Counted from the first letter of the stretch, positions 19,855-29,810 are shown. The stretch: 64,000 bases of DNA from Parvibaculaceae bacterium (GCA_028283765.1 JAPWJY010000009.1:1-64000); one strand, 5' to 3'. Program-made: numbers and translations. Notes: generated by a model not told the origin, from the sequence alone.

Positions 19855-20628
19855 ATGAGCAAGGGCCTCGAAGTCCACCAGTTTCCGTGCCTCGACGATA
19901 ATTACGGTTATCTCGTCCACGACCTCGAGACCGGCATGACCGCCGCCATCGACACCCCCGACGCGACGCCTATTCTCGCCGCCCTGAAGGAAAAGGGCTG
20001 GAAGCTGACCCATATCCTCAACACCCACCATCATGGCGACCATGTTGGCGGCAATCTGGCGCTGAAAGCGGAGACAGGCTGCACCATCATCGGGCCGAAG
20101 GTGGAGGAAGCCGTCATTCCCGGCATCGACCGCGCGGTCAGCGAGGATGATGTCGTCGAACTGGGCGCTTCCAGCGCAAGGGTGATCGAGGTGCCGGGCC
20201 ATACCCGCGGCCATATCGCCTACTCGTTCTCGGACGCAGGCGTCGCCTTTGTCGGCGACACGATCTTCGCGCTCGGCTGCGGCCGTCTGTTCGAGGGCAC
20301 ACCCGCGCAGATGTGGGATTCGATCCAGAAGCTCGCCGCCCTGCCCGACGACACGCTCGTCTATTGCGCCCATGAATATACCCAGTCCAACGCCCGCTTC
20401 GCGCTGACGGTGGAGCCGCAGAACGGCGCCTTGCAGGCCCGCGCGAAGGAAGTCGATGAAAAGCGCGCGCGCGGCGAGTGGACCGTGCCGACGACCATCG
20501 CGCTCGAAAAGGCGACCAACCCGTTCCTGCGTCCCGCGAGCAAGGACCTTCAGGAGACCGTGGGCCTCGCCGGCGCGCCGCTGGTGGACGTGTTCGCGGA
20601 AACCCGCCGCCTCAAAGACAATTTCTGA
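19855..20628 (+). CDS. gloB: Hydroxyacylglutathione hydrolase (glyoxalase II)
   Basis: A 257-residue metallo-beta-lactamase-fold thioesterase. It has all family metal motifs: NTHHHGDHVGGN, PGHTRGHIAY, FVGDTIFALGCGRLFEGTP and CAHEYTQSNARFA. It hydrolyses S-D-lactoylglutathione in methylglyoxal detoxification. The C-terminus (LRPASKDLQETVGL) carries the glutathione-binding region. It is divergent from the methyltransferase gene across a 129-base gap. The stop codon overlaps the ATG of the cupin gene by one base. Confidence 0.96.
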   Translation: MSKGLEVHQFPCLDDNYGYLVHDLETGMTAAIDTPDATPILAALKEKGWKLTHILNTHHHGDHVGGNLALKAETGCTIIGPKVEEAVIPGIDRAVSEDDVVELGASSARVIEVPGHTRGHIAYSFSDAGVAFVGDTIFALGCGRLFEGTPAQMWDSIQKLAALPDDTLVYCAHEYTQSNARFALTVEPQNGALQARAKEVDEKRARGEWTVPTTIALEKATNPFLRPASKDLQETVGLAGAPLVDVFAETRRLKDNF

Positions 20629-21092
20629 TGCCGGACATGATTCACGATCCCGACATGAGCGCGGACGATGTGATCGCGCGCCTCGGCCTCAGGCCTCATC
20701 CCGAAGGCGGCCATTTCCTTGAAACCTTCCGGGACGAAATGGGCGACGGCATCCGGTCGCATTCGACCGCGATCTATTATCTGCTCAAGGCTGGTGAAGT
20801 TTCGCACTGGCACCGGGTGGACGCCACCGAGGTCTGGCACTGGTATGCGGGCAGCCCGCTGCACCTGACGATGGCGGCCCACCTCGATGAAAAGGGCGCC
20901 CGGGACGCGGCCACGCTGCGCCTTGGCCCCAGCCTTGCCCAGGGAGAGCGCCCCCAGATCGTGGTGCCGACCCGCCACTGGCAGACGGCCCGGGTGCCGG
21001 ACGGCTGGACCCTTGCCGGCTGCACGGTCGCGCCGGGCTTCACCTATTCGGGCTTCAGGATAGCGCCCGCCCATTGGCCGCGCCCGGTGTAA
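20628..21092 (+). CDS. Cupin domain protein, DUF985 family
   Basis: A 154-residue small cupin. The family motifs are LGLRPHPEGGHFLETFRD, STAIYYLLKAGEVSHWHRVDATEVWHWYAGSPL (the beta-barrel metal/ligand region, seen in segments) and GCTVAPGFTYSGF near the end. The start overlaps the gloB stop (TGATG), which implies translational coupling. The family (YML079w-like) binds a small ligand, and its cellular reaction is not established. No further context is visible. Confidence 0.88.
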   Translation: MPDMIHDPDMSADDVIARLGLRPHPEGGHFLETFRDEMGDGIRSHSTAIYYLLKAGEVSHWHRVDATEVWHWYAGSPLHLTMAAHLDEKGARDAATLRLGPSLAQGERPQIVVPTRHWQTARVPDGWTLAGCTVAPGFTYSGFRIAPAHWPRPV

Positions 21093-21137
21093 AAAACAGA
21101 ACCCCCGCCCGGTAGCGGACGGAGGCATATTCAGTCA

Positions 21138-21872
21138 TCAGCCCGCGATGAACTGCGCGCCGTTGGCAGTCAGCGTCGAGCCGGTGATGAAGCTGGCATT
21201 TTCATCGGCGAGGAAAAGCACCGCATGGGCCATCTCGCCAGCGCTGCCGAGGCGTCCGACCGGGATACCGGCGATAATCCCCTCCAGCACTTTTTCCGGC
21301 ACCGCCGCGACCATGTCCGTGTCGATATAGCCGGGGCAGATCACATTGACCGTGACGCCCTTTTTCGCCACTTCCTGCGCCAGCGCCTTGGTGAAGCCGA
21401 TCACGCCCGCCTTGGCGGCTGAATAGTTGGTCTGGCCCATCTGGCCCTTCTGGCCATTGATCGACGAGATGTTGATGATGCGCCCGAAGCCCGCTTCCCG
21501 CATCTGCAGGATCAGCGGCTGGCACATGTTGAACATGGAATCGAGGTCGACCCGGATCACGTCGCGCCACGCCTGCGGCGTCAGCTTGTGCAGCATGGCG
21601 TCGCGGGTTATCCCCGCATTGTTGACGATGGTGTCGACCGGCCCAAGCTGCTGCTGGACAGCGGCAATGCCCTGCACACAGGCGTCATAATCGCCCACAT
21701 CCCATTTGAAGACGGGAATATCGTGCTTCTTGGAGAAGGCGTTGGCGGCCTCGTCATTGCCCGCATAGTTGGCGGCGACCTTGTAGCCAGCCCCCTTGAG
21801 AGCAACCGAAATCGCGGCTCCGATGCCGCGCGTGCCGCCGGTGACGATGGCGATGCGTTGTTTGTCGGACAA
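21138..21872 (-). CDS. phbB: Acetoacetyl-CoA reductase PhbB (PhaB)
   Basis: A 244-residue short-chain dehydrogenase. It has the NADPH motif TGGTRGIG, the VNNAGITRD stretch, and catalytic Ser-Tyr-Lys in [23 protein letters not shown], the sequence typical of PHB acetoacetyl-CoA reductases. It makes (R)-3-hydroxybutyryl-CoA, the monomer for poly-3-hydroxybutyrate. A TTG at 21872 is preferred: GAGGAAAAG lies just upstream and the length fits the family. An in-frame ATG at 21914 would add 14 residues. It lies 75 bases downstream of phbA on the same strand. Confidence 0.94.
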   Translation of the reverse strand: MSDKQRIAIVTGGTRGIGAAISVALKGAGYKVAANYAGNDEAANAFSKKHDIPVFKWDVGDYDACVQGIAAVQQQLGPVDTIVNNAGITRDAMLHKLTPQAWRDVIRVDLDSMFNMCQPLILQMREAGFGRIINISSINGQKGQMGQTNYSAAKAGVIGFTKALAQEVAKKGVTVNVICPGYIDTDMVAAVPEKVLEGIIAGIPVGRLGSAGEMAHAVLFLADENASFITGSTLTANGAQFIAG

Positions 21873-21947
21873 GTTCTTTTCCTCTGGCGTTTCTGGGAGC
21901 TGCGGGCGGGCCACCCCCCGGCGGTCCGCCCTCGGCGCCTGTGTTTG

Positions 21948-23129
21948 TCAGGCGCGCTCAATGCACATTGCAATACCCATACCGCCACCGATGCACAATG
22001 TGGCCAGCCCCTTTTTCGCGTCGCGCTTCTCCATTTCATGGATCAGCGTGACGAGAACGCGGGCGCCCGAAGCGCCGATCGGATGACCGATGGCGATGGC
22101 GCCGCCATTGACGTTCACGTTTGCCACGTTCCAGCCGAGGTCCTTGTTGACCGCAAGCGCCTGCGCGGCGAATGCCTCGTTGGCCTCGACCAGATCGAGA
22201 TCGCCGACGGACCATCCAGCTTTCTTCAGCGCCGCGCGCGAGGCGGGAATGGGCCCCGAGCCCATGACGGCAGGATCGACACCCGCCTGCGCCCAGGAAA
22301 CGATGCGGGCGAGCACCTTCTTGCCCTCGGCCTTCGCCCGTTCGGCGCTCATCAGCACCACGGCGGCAGCGCCGTCATTGATGCCGCTGGCGTTGGCCGC
22401 CGTGACCGAACCTTCCTTCTCGAAGGCCGGACGCAGACCCTTGATGCCGTCGAGCGTGACGCCGGGCTTGATATATTCATCCTCCGTCACGACGGTATCG
22501 CCCTTGCGGCCCTTGATCGTGACAGGCGTGATCTCATCCTTGAACCGGCCCGCCTTCTGGGCGGCTTCCGCCTTGTTCTGCGAAGCGACGGCAAAGGCGT
22601 CCTGCTCCTCGCGGGTGATCTGCCAGCGCCGGGCGACATTTTCAGCCGTCACGCCCATCGGGTAGCCATGGAAGGCATCGGTCAGGCCATCGAGCATCAT
22701 GGTGTCGACGAACTGGACATCGCCCATCTTGGTGCCATTGCGCAGGTGCGCGGCATGGACGGCCTTGCTCATGCTTTCCTGACCGCCGGCGACGACGATG
22801 TCGCTGTCGCCATTGAGGATCGCCTGAAAGCCCAGGGCCACGGCGCGCAGACCCGAACCGCAAAGCTGGTTGACGCCCCATGCGGGCACTTCCACGGGAA
22901 GACCGGCATTGACCGAGGCCTGACGGGCCGGATTCTGGCCCTGAGCGGCCTGAAGCACCTGGCCCATGATGACCTCGGAAACCTGATCGACCGCGACGCC
23001 TGCGCGCTCCAGCGCCGCCGTGATCGCGATCTTGCCCAGATCATGGGCTGGCAGGCTCGACAGAGCGCCGTTGAATGAACCGACCGGCGTACGTGCCGCG
23101 CCGACGATTACCACACCATTTTGCGACAT
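21948..23129 (-). CDS. phbA: Acetyl-CoA acetyltransferase (beta-ketothiolase) PhbA
   Basis: A 393-residue biosynthetic thiolase. The acyl-enzyme cysteine is in [12 protein letters not shown] (residue 90), and the C-terminal active-site motifs are [14 protein letters not shown] and [12 protein letters not shown]. It condenses two acetyl-CoA to acetoacetyl-CoA, the first step of PHB synthesis and of the ethylmalonyl-CoA route. The start at 23129 gives the usual family N-terminus, with GGAG upstream; ATGs at 23135 and 23141 are alternatives. It is divergent from the PHB regulator phaR, and a palindrome stands between them. Confidence 0.97.
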   Translation of the reverse strand: MSQNGVVIVGAARTPVGSFNGALSSLPAHDLGKIAITAALERAGVAVDQVSEVIMGQVLQAAQGQNPARQASVNAGLPVEVPAWGVNQLCGSGLRAVALGFQAILNGDSDIVVAGGQESMSKAVHAAHLRNGTKMGDVQFVDTMMLDGLTDAFHGYPMGVTAENVARRWQITREEQDAFAVASQNKAEAAQKAGRFKDEITPVTIKGRKGDTVVTEDEYIKPGVTLDGIKGLRPAFEKEGSVTAANASGINDGAAAVVLMSAERAKAEGKKVLARIVSWAQAGVDPAVMGSGPIPASRAALKKAGWSVGDLDLVEANEAFAAQALAVNKDLGWNVANVNVNGGAIAIGHPIGASGARVLVTLIHEMEKRDAKKGLATLCIGGGMGIAMCIERA

Positions 23130-23268
23130 ACCCATCTCCATTTCACGATGACGGCGGCTCCCGGCCCGGTGAGCCAGCGTTCCATCCCCTGTTTGCGGCC
23201 ATGCTGCCCCACCCGGAGCCCCCACGCAAACGCGAAAAATCACTGCTCTCGCCTGTCATTGTCGCACC

Positions 23269-23297
23269 TTTGCCGCACACTTGCGCGCTACGGCAAA
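23269..23297. promoter_or_regulatory. Inverted repeat between phbA and phaR, candidate operator
   Basis: TTTGCCG at 23269-23275 and CGGCAAA at 23291-23297 form perfect 7-bp arms around 15 bases in the divergent phbA-phaR intergenic region. The position suits an operator for PhaR, which is known in other alphaproteobacteria to bind TGC/GCA-type sites and to repress PHB genes and itself. The assignment is inferred. Confidence 0.45.
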
Positions 23298-23449
23298 AGC
23301 GGGTGAGATAGCCGTCTGTGAGGTCCAGCGTGTGAGGTCGGACATATTCGGCACGGATCAGGGCAATGTCGGCAATCAGGACCATTCTGCCCGGCATGCC
23401 ATGGTCTGAAGTTGAACCGGCCAAGCCCGTACAACAGTTGGGTAGGGTA

Positions 23450-24073
23450 GTGGCAAAAAAATCCGCCGTAGGCGACGATGACGTGATCGTCATAAAAAAA
23501 TATGCAAACCGCCGTCTCTACAATACCGCGACATCGAGTTATGTGACGCTCGACCATCTCTGCGAGATGGTGAAAAACGGCCGCGAATTTCTCGTGCATG
23601 ACGCCAAGACCGGCGAGGACATCACCCGCTCGGTGCTCGCCCAGATCATCTTCGAGGAAGAAGGCAAGGGGCAGAATCTGCTGCCCATCAATTTCCTGCG
23701 CCAGCTCATCCGCTTCTATGGCGACAGCCTCCAGAGCTTCATTCCCTCCTATCTGGAAATGAGCATGGACAGTTTTTCGCGCGATCAGGCCAAGATGCGC
23801 GAACGCCTCGCGAACGCCTTCGGCGGCCGGGGCCGGTTCGAGCAGCTTGAGGATCAGGTGCGCCAGAACCTCGCCATGTTCGAAAGCGCCGTACGCATGT
23901 TCACGCCCTTCGCGCCCCGCATACCCGGCAGCGGCCGCAGCGAGAAAAGCGAGACGCCCGCCGACGCCGCCCAGACTCCTGAGCCCGCCCGCGAGACGGA
24001 ATTGAGCGAGCTGAAAGAGCAGATCGCCGCCATGCAGGAACAGTTGAAGGCGCTGGCGGAGAGCAAGAAATAA
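23450..24073 (+). CDS. phaR: Polyhydroxyalkanoate synthesis repressor PhaR
   Basis: A 207-residue regulator from the chosen start. The N-terminal DNA-binding domain has VIKKYANRRLYNTATSSYVTL. The PHB-accumulation domain has LLPINFLRQLIRFYGDSLQ and PSYLEMSMDSF. The C-terminus is a predicted coiled coil (SELKEQIAAMQEQLKALAE). PhaR senses PHB granules and represses phasin and other PHB genes. A GTG at 23450 gives the common short N-terminus; an ATG at 23396 and a more upstream start are possible. It is divergent from phbA and abuts the next convergent gene with no gap. Confidence 0.94.
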   Translation: MAKKSAVGDDDVIVIKKYANRRLYNTATSSYVTLDHLCEMVKNGREFLVHDAKTGEDITRSVLAQIIFEEEGKGQNLLPINFLRQLIRFYGDSLQSFIPSYLEMSMDSFSRDQAKMRERLANAFGGRGRFEQLEDQVRQNLAMFESAVRMFTPFAPRIPGSGRSEKSETPADAAQTPEPARETELSELKEQIAAMQEQLKALAESKK

Positions 24074-24466
24074 TCAATCCCCTTTGGGGCCTCCGCTCCG
24101 GGTGGCGATGACGAGCGATTGCAGGTCTGCAATCGCTCGTTCCAGTTTGGTGAATCGCGCGGAAAGCTCATCGAGCCGCTGGATCACATCGGCAAGACCG
24201 GCCGGGGCAGCAGAACCGGCCGAAGCCGGGAGCTTCGCCTGCGGCAGGGGTGTGGCGACCCCCGCATGGAGCACCACCTCCTCAGGAGATGCCCCCAGAA
24301 GCCGGGCGAGGGCTGCGACATCCCCCTGCCCCAGTTCGCGCTGATCCTTCCAGATTTCACGCACCGCCGCCTCGGGCAGGCGCAGGGCCGAGGCTACATC
24401 GGCAAGGCTGAGCGCGGCCTCCCTCAACCGGGCGTCGAACCAGTCCTGATCGAAGAACAGCGCCAT
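24074..24466 (-). CDS. Small helix-turn-helix (XRE-like) protein
   Basis: A 130-residue protein. Residues 10-65 look like a Cro/CI-type helix-turn-helix: LREAALSLADVASALRLPEAAVREI, then GDVAALARLLGASPEEVVLHAG. The C-terminal part is a predicted coiled coil (LDELSARFTKLERAIADLQSLV), which would allow oligomerisation. GGAGA lies before the start. It ends exactly where phaR ends on the other strand and lies 22 bases after the enoyl-CoA hydratase gene, so it is probably the second gene of that operon. Target unknown. Confidence 0.7.
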   Translation of the reverse strand: MALFFDQDWFDARLREAALSLADVASALRLPEAAVREIWKDQRELGQGDVAALARLLGASPEEVVLHAGVATPLPQAKLPASAGSAAPAGLADVIQRLDELSARFTKLERAIADLQSLVIATRSGGPKGD

Positions 24467-24488
24467 GATATTTGGTCTCCGGTCCGGC

Positions 24489-25313
24489 TCAGTTGCCGGT
24501 AAATCGGGGCGCGCGCTTCTCAAGGAAACTCGCCACGCCCTCGCGATGATCCGCCGTCTGGAACAGGGCGCCGAGCGTCTGGCTGACCCAGCCGCCGATC
24601 TCGTCGAGGTTGCCATAGGCCGTGCGGCGCAGGCCCTCCTTCATATAGCGCAGCGCCAGCGGCGCATTGGCGGCGATGCGGCTCGCAAGCACCCGGGCCT
24701 CCGCCAGCAGTTCGCCATGGGGCACCACTTTCGACACAAGCCCGATGCGGTGCGCTTCGGCAGCATCGATCACGTCGCCGGTGAACAGCAGTTCCGACGC
24801 CTTGGCCGGGCCGACCAGCGAGGGCAGCCGCCACAGGCCGCCGACATCGGAGACAAGCCCGCGCTTGATGAAGATCTCCCCCATCTGCGCCCGCTCCGAG
24901 GCGATGCGGATATCGGCGAAAAGCGTAAGTTCCATGCCCCAGCCGACCGCGGGGCCGTTGATCGCCGCGATCACCGGCACCTCGCATTCGAGCGCGGCGA
25001 CGGCTGCGGGCGTCGGCGCGGGCCGGACGGCCGTAAGGCGGGTGATGCTTTTGTCCTTTTCCGCGCCCGTCATCATTTCCTTCACGTCCTCGCCGGAACA
25101 GAAGGCGGGGTCCGAGCCTGTGACGATGAGACAGCGGACGTCCCGGTCGGCGGAGGCCGCGCGAAAACCCGCCTCAACCTCGGCATAGGCCCGCCGGTTC
25201 AGCGCGTTGCGCCGGTCCGGCCGGTTGATGGTGAGGATCGCGACATGCTCCGCGACCTCATAGGTGAGACATTCAAACTGGTCCGTTTCGATCCGCGCGG
25301 GCGCACCCATCAT
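24489..25313 (-). CDS. Enoyl-CoA hydratase/isomerase family protein
   Basis: A 274-residue crotonase-fold protein. Family marks are ILTINRPDRRNALNRRAY, the first oxyanion-hole loop PAFCSGEDVKEMM, the second AAINGPAVGWGMELTLFADIRIASE, GEIFIKRGLVSDVGG, and the C-terminal EGVASFLEKRAPRF. It would hydrate or isomerise an acyl-CoA ester. The usual second catalytic Glu region carries DVGGLWRLP, so the exact activity is unclear. It lies between the PHB genes and pheT and is followed by the HTH gene in the same direction. Confidence 0.88.
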   Translation of the reverse strand: MMGAPARIETDQFECLTYEVAEHVAILTINRPDRRNALNRRAYAEVEAGFRAASADRDVRCLIVTGSDPAFCSGEDVKEMMTGAEKDKSITRLTAVRPAPTPAAVAALECEVPVIAAINGPAVGWGMELTLFADIRIASERAQMGEIFIKRGLVSDVGGLWRLPSLVGPAKASELLFTGDVIDAAEAHRIGLVSKVVPHGELLAEARVLASRIAANAPLALRYMKEGLRRTAYGNLDEIGGWVSQTLGALFQTADHREGVASFLEKRAPRFTGN

Positions 25314-25353
25314 TCATTCTCCCTCATTTTTAATTCTCGTTGAGGAAAGAGTA

Positions 25354-25388
25354 GCGGGCTGGAGGGGTTTGTCACCCCCGCAGCCCGC
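25354..25388 (-). terminator. Hairpin after pheT, candidate terminator
   Basis: GCGGGCT at 25354-25360 pairs with AGCCCGC at 25382-25388, with an inner GGGGT/ACCCC stem. It lies 44 bases past the pheT stop on the minus strand and before the next gene. There is no clear T run. Confidence 0.5.
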
Positions 25389-25431
25389 CTGATGGAAAAG
25401 CCCCAAGGGGACGCCCCAAGGGAACGCAGCG

Positions 25432-27880
25432 TCAGGACCGCAGGCTGCCGCCTGTTGCCTTTTCGACCGCCGCGACGATCTTCTTCGAGACGGCCTCGAT
25501 CTCTTCTTCCGTCAGCGTTTTTTCGCGCGGCTCGATGGTGACCTCGATGGCGAGCGACTTCTTGCCCTCTCCGAGCGCGCCGCCCTCGAACAGGTCGAAC
25601 AGCGTAACTTCGGAGACGAGATGCTTGTCCGCGCCCCTTGCCGCCCTCAGCAGATCGCCCGCCGCTACCCCCGCATCGACCACGAATGCGAAGTCGCGCC
25701 GCAGCGGCATCAGGCCTGAAAGGTCCAGCGGCGGCCGTGCCCGCGTCGCCTTGCGCTTCGGCTCGGGGATCGCGTCCAGAAACACCTCGAAGCCAACCAG
25801 AGGCCCCGCCACATCCATGTCGTGAAGGACCGCCGGATGAAGCTCGCCAAAAGCCGCGAGCACCGTCTTCGGCCCCATGCGAACCACGCCGGAGCGGCCC
25901 GGATGATACCAGGCGGGCGCATCCGCCGTGATCTGGAGATTGGCTGCCGGCACGCCAAGAGCTGTCAGCAGCGCCAGCGCATCGGCCTTGGCGTCGAGCG
26001 CCTCGACCGGGCCCGCCTTGCCCGGCCCCCCCGTACTTTGCCAGTGACGGCCCGCTCCCTGTGGCCGGGCGGTCCCGCGCCGGATGCCGGATGCCGCCTG
26101 CTTCTGGTCCTCGGGACGGTCGCCCGCGAACTGCTGGCCGACCTCGAAGAGGGCGAGATCGGCAAAGCCGCGCGCCATGTTGCGTCCCGCCGCCGCGATA
26201 AGGCCGGCAAGCAGGCTGGGGCGCATATGGCTCATGTCGGCGGAAATGGGATTGGCGAGCCGCAATTGAGGGGCTGCCTCATCGCCGCCACCGAAAAGCG
26301 CCGCATCCCTCGCCGGAATGAAGGACCAGTTGACGGTTTCGACCAGCCCGCGCGCGGCGAGCACACGGCGCGCCAGCCGGTCGCGCCGCTGCGCGCCCGT
26401 GACCACGGGACGGGCCAATGCCCTCAGGCCGGGGCAGCGGCACGGAAACCACCTTGTCCAGCCCATGAACACGGACGATTTCCTCAACCAGATCGGCGGA
26501 GCCATCGATATCGGGCCGCCATGAGGGGGCCAGCACATCGAGAAGGGCACCCTGCGGCGTCACCTTGAAACCAAGCGCCGAGAGGATATTGGTCTGCTCG
26601 CTCACGTCCAGCGCAAGGCCGCTCAGCTTTTGCGTGCGCGCCGGATCGAACAGCACCCGCTTTTCCGGCTCGGGCGCACGGCCCGCTATAGTGATTTCGG
26701 AAGGCGTGCCGCCGCAGATTTCCACGATCATCCGCGTCGCGAGTTCAAGCCCCGAGACCACGAAGGCCGGATCGACGCCGCGCTCGAAACGATAGCGCGC
26801 GTCCGACACGATGCCCGTACGCCGCCCGGCCCGGGCGGTGCGAATGGGGTCGAACCAGGCGCTTTCGACGAACACGTCGGTGGTCGCCCCGGTCGAGCCT
26901 GAAGCCTCGCCACCCATGATGCCGGCAAGCCCCAGCACGCCCGCATCGTCCGCGATCACGCACATCTCCGCGTCCACGTCATAGCTCTTGCCGTCGAGCG
27001 CGGTGAAGCTCTCGCCCTCGCGGCCCAGCCGGGCGCGGATGCCACCCTGAAGCTTCGCGGCATCATAGACATGCAGCGGGCGGGCCCGGTCGCAGGAGAT
27101 ATAGTTCGTGACGTCGACCAGCGCATTGATCGGGCGCAGGCCGACCGCGCGCAGGCGCCGTTGCATCCATTCCGGCGACGGACCGTTCTTGACGCCCCGG
27201 ATCAGCCGCCCGGCGAACACCGGACAGGCCGTGTCGCTGTCCGGTTCAATCGCGATCACCACCGGATTTTCAAATGCGCCCGCGACCGGTGCAATATTGC
27301 CCTGCCGCAGCAGGCCGAGGCCCGACGCCGCCAGATCGCGGGCGATACCGTAAACCCCGAGGCAATCAGGCCGGTTCGGCGTGATGGCGATCTCGATCAT
27401 TGGATCGTTCTGACCCAGCGCTTCCGCCGCCGGGGTGCCGACCTCGAAGCCCTCGCCCAGCTCGATGATGCCGTTATGTTCGTTCGAGAGTTCAAGCTCC
27501 CGCTCGGAACACATCATGCCGTTCGACTCGACGCCGCGAATTTTCGTCGGCTTCAGCACCATGCCGTTGACCGGAATGGTCGCCCCCGAGGGCGCGAAAA
27601 TGCCGAAAATGCCGGACCGTGCATTGGGTGCGCCGCAGACGACCTGCTGGATCTCGCGCTTGCCATCAATCAGCGTTTCGACCTTGCAGAGCTTCAGCTT
27701 GTCGGCATCGGGATGGGGCACCGCCTCGATGATCTTCGCCACCGTGAAGGCCGCGAGCTTCTTCGCCGGATCGGTGATGCCCTCGACCTCAAGGCCGAGC
27801 GTGGTCAGCCGCTCCGCGATCTCATCGAGGGTCGCGTCGGTTTCAAGATGATCCTTCAGCCAGGAGAGGGTGAATTTCAT
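25432..27880 (-). pseudogene. pheT: Phenylalanyl-tRNA synthetase beta subunit, frame broken by one extra base
   Basis: Reads as one PheT of about 816 codons if one base is removed. Residues 1-480 start [25 protein letters not shown], include the tRNA-binding (EMAP-like) domain (PHPDADKLKLCKVET), B3/4 (EIAITPNRPDCLGVYG) and B5 regions, and run into PLPRPEGI. The frame then shifts at 26415-26416, where dropping one C of the CC pair restores GIARPVVTGAQRR. The rest continues to the C-terminal FDX-ACB domain (RRDFAFVVDAGV, then EKTLTEEEIEAV). PheT with PheS charges tRNA-Phe and is essential, so a true null is improbable. The start overlaps the pheS stop (ATGA). Confidence 0.93.
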
Positions 27881-28971
27881 AGGGAAAGCCCTCCCGGGAG
27901 CGTCGGTATATTCAGTGCGGAAAAGCCGTAATGGCGCAGCCAGCGCAGGTCGCTTTCAAAGAAGGCCCGCAGGTCCGGGATGCCGTATTTGAGCATGGCG
28001 AGCCTGTCGAGCCCGATGCCCCAGGCAAAGCCCTGATAGCGCTCTGGGTCTATGTTCGCGCTCTTCAACACATTGGGATGGATCATTCCGCAGCCCAGAA
28101 TTTCCAGCCAGTCGTCGCCCTCGCCGATGCGGATCTCGTTGCCGAGACGCGCGCAGCGGACATCGACCTCCATGGAGGGTTCCGTGAACGGAAAGAAGGA
28201 GGGACGAAAGCGCAGCTCCACGCCATCGACCTCGAAGAAGGCGCGCAGGAATTCCTCCAGCGTCCATTTCAGATGGCCCAGATGGGTGTTTTCATCGACG
28301 ACGAGGCCCTCGATCTGGTGGAACTGGGGTGTATGGGTCTGGTCGCTGTCGCAACGGTAGGTGCGCCCGGGCGCGACGAAGCGGAACGGCGGCTGGCCCT
28401 TTTCCATGGTGCGGATCTGGACCGGGCTCGTGTGCGTGCGCAGCAGCGGACGGGTGCCATCCGCGCGGGGCTCGAAATAGAAAGTATCGTGCATTTCCCG
28501 CGCCGGATGGCCTTCGGGAAAGTTGAGCGCGGTGAAATTGTAGAAATCGCTTTCGATGTCCGGGCCTTGCTCTACGGCAAAGCCGAGATCGGCGAGGATC
28601 GTCACCACCTCGTCCCAGACCTGGGTGAGCGGGTGGATGCGGCCCGCCTCAAGCGGGCTTTCGCGCACCGGAAGCGTGACGTCGATGCGCTCGCTGGCAA
28701 GGCGCGCGGCCAGCTTCAGGTCGTGGAGTTCGGCCTTGCGGGCGGCGAGCGCTTCGCCGATCCGGTCCTTGAGGCCATTGAGCAGCGGACCCATGGACTG
28801 GCGCTCTTCGGCGCTCATGCCGCCGAGCCCCTTCATCAGGTCCGAAATCCGGCCCTTTTTGCCCAATGCCGCCACACGCACGGCATCGAGCGTCGGCTCG
28901 TCCAGTGCGTCCTTCACGGCGGCCAGAAACTCGGCTTCAAGCCGTTCCAGCGTTTCGATGTCGCTCGACAT
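27877..28971 (-). CDS. pheS: Phenylalanyl-tRNA synthetase alpha subunit
   Basis: A 364-residue class II catalytic subunit. The N-terminal coiled coil ([18 protein letters not shown]) binds tRNA. Motif 1 follows [10 protein letters not shown], motif 2 is [27 protein letters not shown], and motif 3 is [17 protein letters not shown], with the family [11 protein letters not shown] before it. It forms an (alpha-beta)2 enzyme with PheT. The start at 28971 follows a terminator-like hairpin between rplT and pheS. The last bases overlap pheT (ATGA), so translation of the two is coupled. Confidence 0.97.
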   Translation of the reverse strand: MSSDIETLERLEAEFLAAVKDALDEPTLDAVRVAALGKKGRISDLMKGLGGMSAEERQSMGPLLNGLKDRIGEALAARKAELHDLKLAARLASERIDVTLPVRESPLEAGRIHPLTQVWDEVVTILADLGFAVEQGPDIESDFYNFTALNFPEGHPAREMHDTFYFEPRADGTRPLLRTHTSPVQIRTMEKGQPPFRFVAPGRTYRCDSDQTHTPQFHQIEGLVVDENTHLGHLKWTLEEFLRAFFEVDGVELRFRPSFFPFTEPSMEVDVRCARLGNEIRIGEGDDWLEILGCGMIHPNVLKSANIDPERYQGFAWGIGLDRLAMLKYGIPDLRAFFESDLRWLRHYGFSALNIPTLPGGLSL

Positions 28972-28989
28972 GGTGTCATCCCGGATGTC

Positions 28990-29032
28990 AAAAGCAAAAG
29001 GGTTCGGACCCCTCACGGAACCCCGAACCCTT
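28990..29032 (-). terminator. Hairpin plus T tract between rplT and pheS (terminator or attenuator)
   Basis: Read on the minus strand, AAGGGTTCGG (29032-29023) pairs with CCGAACCCTT (29007-28998), a 10-bp stem with a 15-base loop, followed by TTTTGCTTTTG. The 90-base gap between rplT and pheS holds no other gene. Because I see no good promoter between it and pheS, partial read-through (attenuation) is likely. Confidence 0.72.
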
Positions 29033-29061
29033 GTACGGTCAGTTATGCGGGCAGCGCTATA

Positions 29062-29421
29062 TCAGGCTGCGAGCGCCTTTTCCGCCTGATCGACCAGGGC
29101 CTTGAAGGCCTCGGGCTGATGCACGGCGAGATCCGCAAGCACCTTGCGGTCCACCTCGATACCAGCCTTGTTGAGGCCGTCGATAAATCGGCCGTAGGTC
29201 AGGCCCTGTTCGCGGGCGGCGGCATTGATGCGCTGGATCCACAAGGCGCGGAAGTTGCGCTTCCTCGCGCGGCGGTCGCGATAGGCATACTGGGCTGCCT
29301 TTTCGACCGCCTGCTTGGCGATGCGGATGGTATTCTTGCGACGGCCATAATAGCCCTTCGCCTTGTCCAGAACCTTTTTATGACGGGCATGGGCTGTTAC
29401 ACCCCGTTTCACGCGCGACAT
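29062..29421 (-). CDS. rplT: 50S ribosomal protein L20
   Basis: A 119-residue highly basic protein, the normal length of L20. It starts [28 protein letters not shown] and has [24 protein letters not shown] and [12 protein letters not shown]. It is an early 23S rRNA assembly protein. It follows rpmI by 28 bases and precedes pheS, the widespread rpmI-rplT-pheST order. No infC gene is present upstream. L20 represses its own operon in E. coli; the 130-base rpmI leader here could serve that role. Confidence 0.98.
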   Translation of the reverse strand: MSRVKRGVTAHARHKKVLDKAKGYYGRRKNTIRIAKQAVEKAAQYAYRDRRARKRNFRALWIQRINAAAREQGLTYGRFIDGLNKAGIEVDRKVLADLAVHQPEAFKALVDQAEKALAA

Positions 29422-29449
29422 GATGAGAACTCCTTATAAGCAGATGGTT

Positions 29450-29653
29450 TCAGAGCCCGTAGGGCGCGAAAATTTTCACAATGCGCTCGGCATCCCGTGC
29501 ATTGACCACGGTTGTGCCGCGCAGATTGCGAATCTGCTTGTTGGTGCGCTTTATCATGCCGTGACGCTTGCCAGCCTGGCCGCGCTTCACCTTGCCCGAT
29601 GCGGTGAGAGAAAAACGCTTCTTCACACCACTCTTCGTCTTCAACTTGGGCAT
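29450..29653 (-). CDS. rpmI: 50S ribosomal protein L35
   Basis: A 67-residue basic protein starting [31 protein letters not shown] and ending with [17 protein letters not shown], matching L35 over its whole length. TAGGAGAG lies a few bases before the start. It is the first gene of the rpmI-rplT-pheS-pheT operon on the minus strand. Confidence 0.98.
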   Translation of the reverse strand: MPKLKTKSGVKKRFSLTASGKVKRGQAGKRHGMIKRTNKQIRNLRGTTVVNARDAERIVKIFAPYGL

Positions 29654-29782
29654 TTTGCTCTCCTAAGATTTTTGTCGCCACCCGCTGAAGATCCCGGCAA
29701 AGCCAGGGAATTGGCGGCGAACGATACGCATTTCGGGCGGCCACGGCATGCCCTTCAAGCCGGACGGCCCCGAGAGCGGGGA

Positions 29783-29810
29783 TTTATAAGGGTTTTCCCC
29801 GGCGGGTCAA
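29783..29810 (-). promoter_or_regulatory. Sigma-70-type promoter of the rpmI operon
   Basis: On the minus strand TTGACC (29810-29805), a 16-base spacer and TATAAA (29788-29783) form a good housekeeping promoter about 130 bases before rpmI. The remaining 29654-30000 gap holds this leader and, near 29885, an AT-rich tract that may serve amn; I see no gene in it. Confidence 0.65.
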
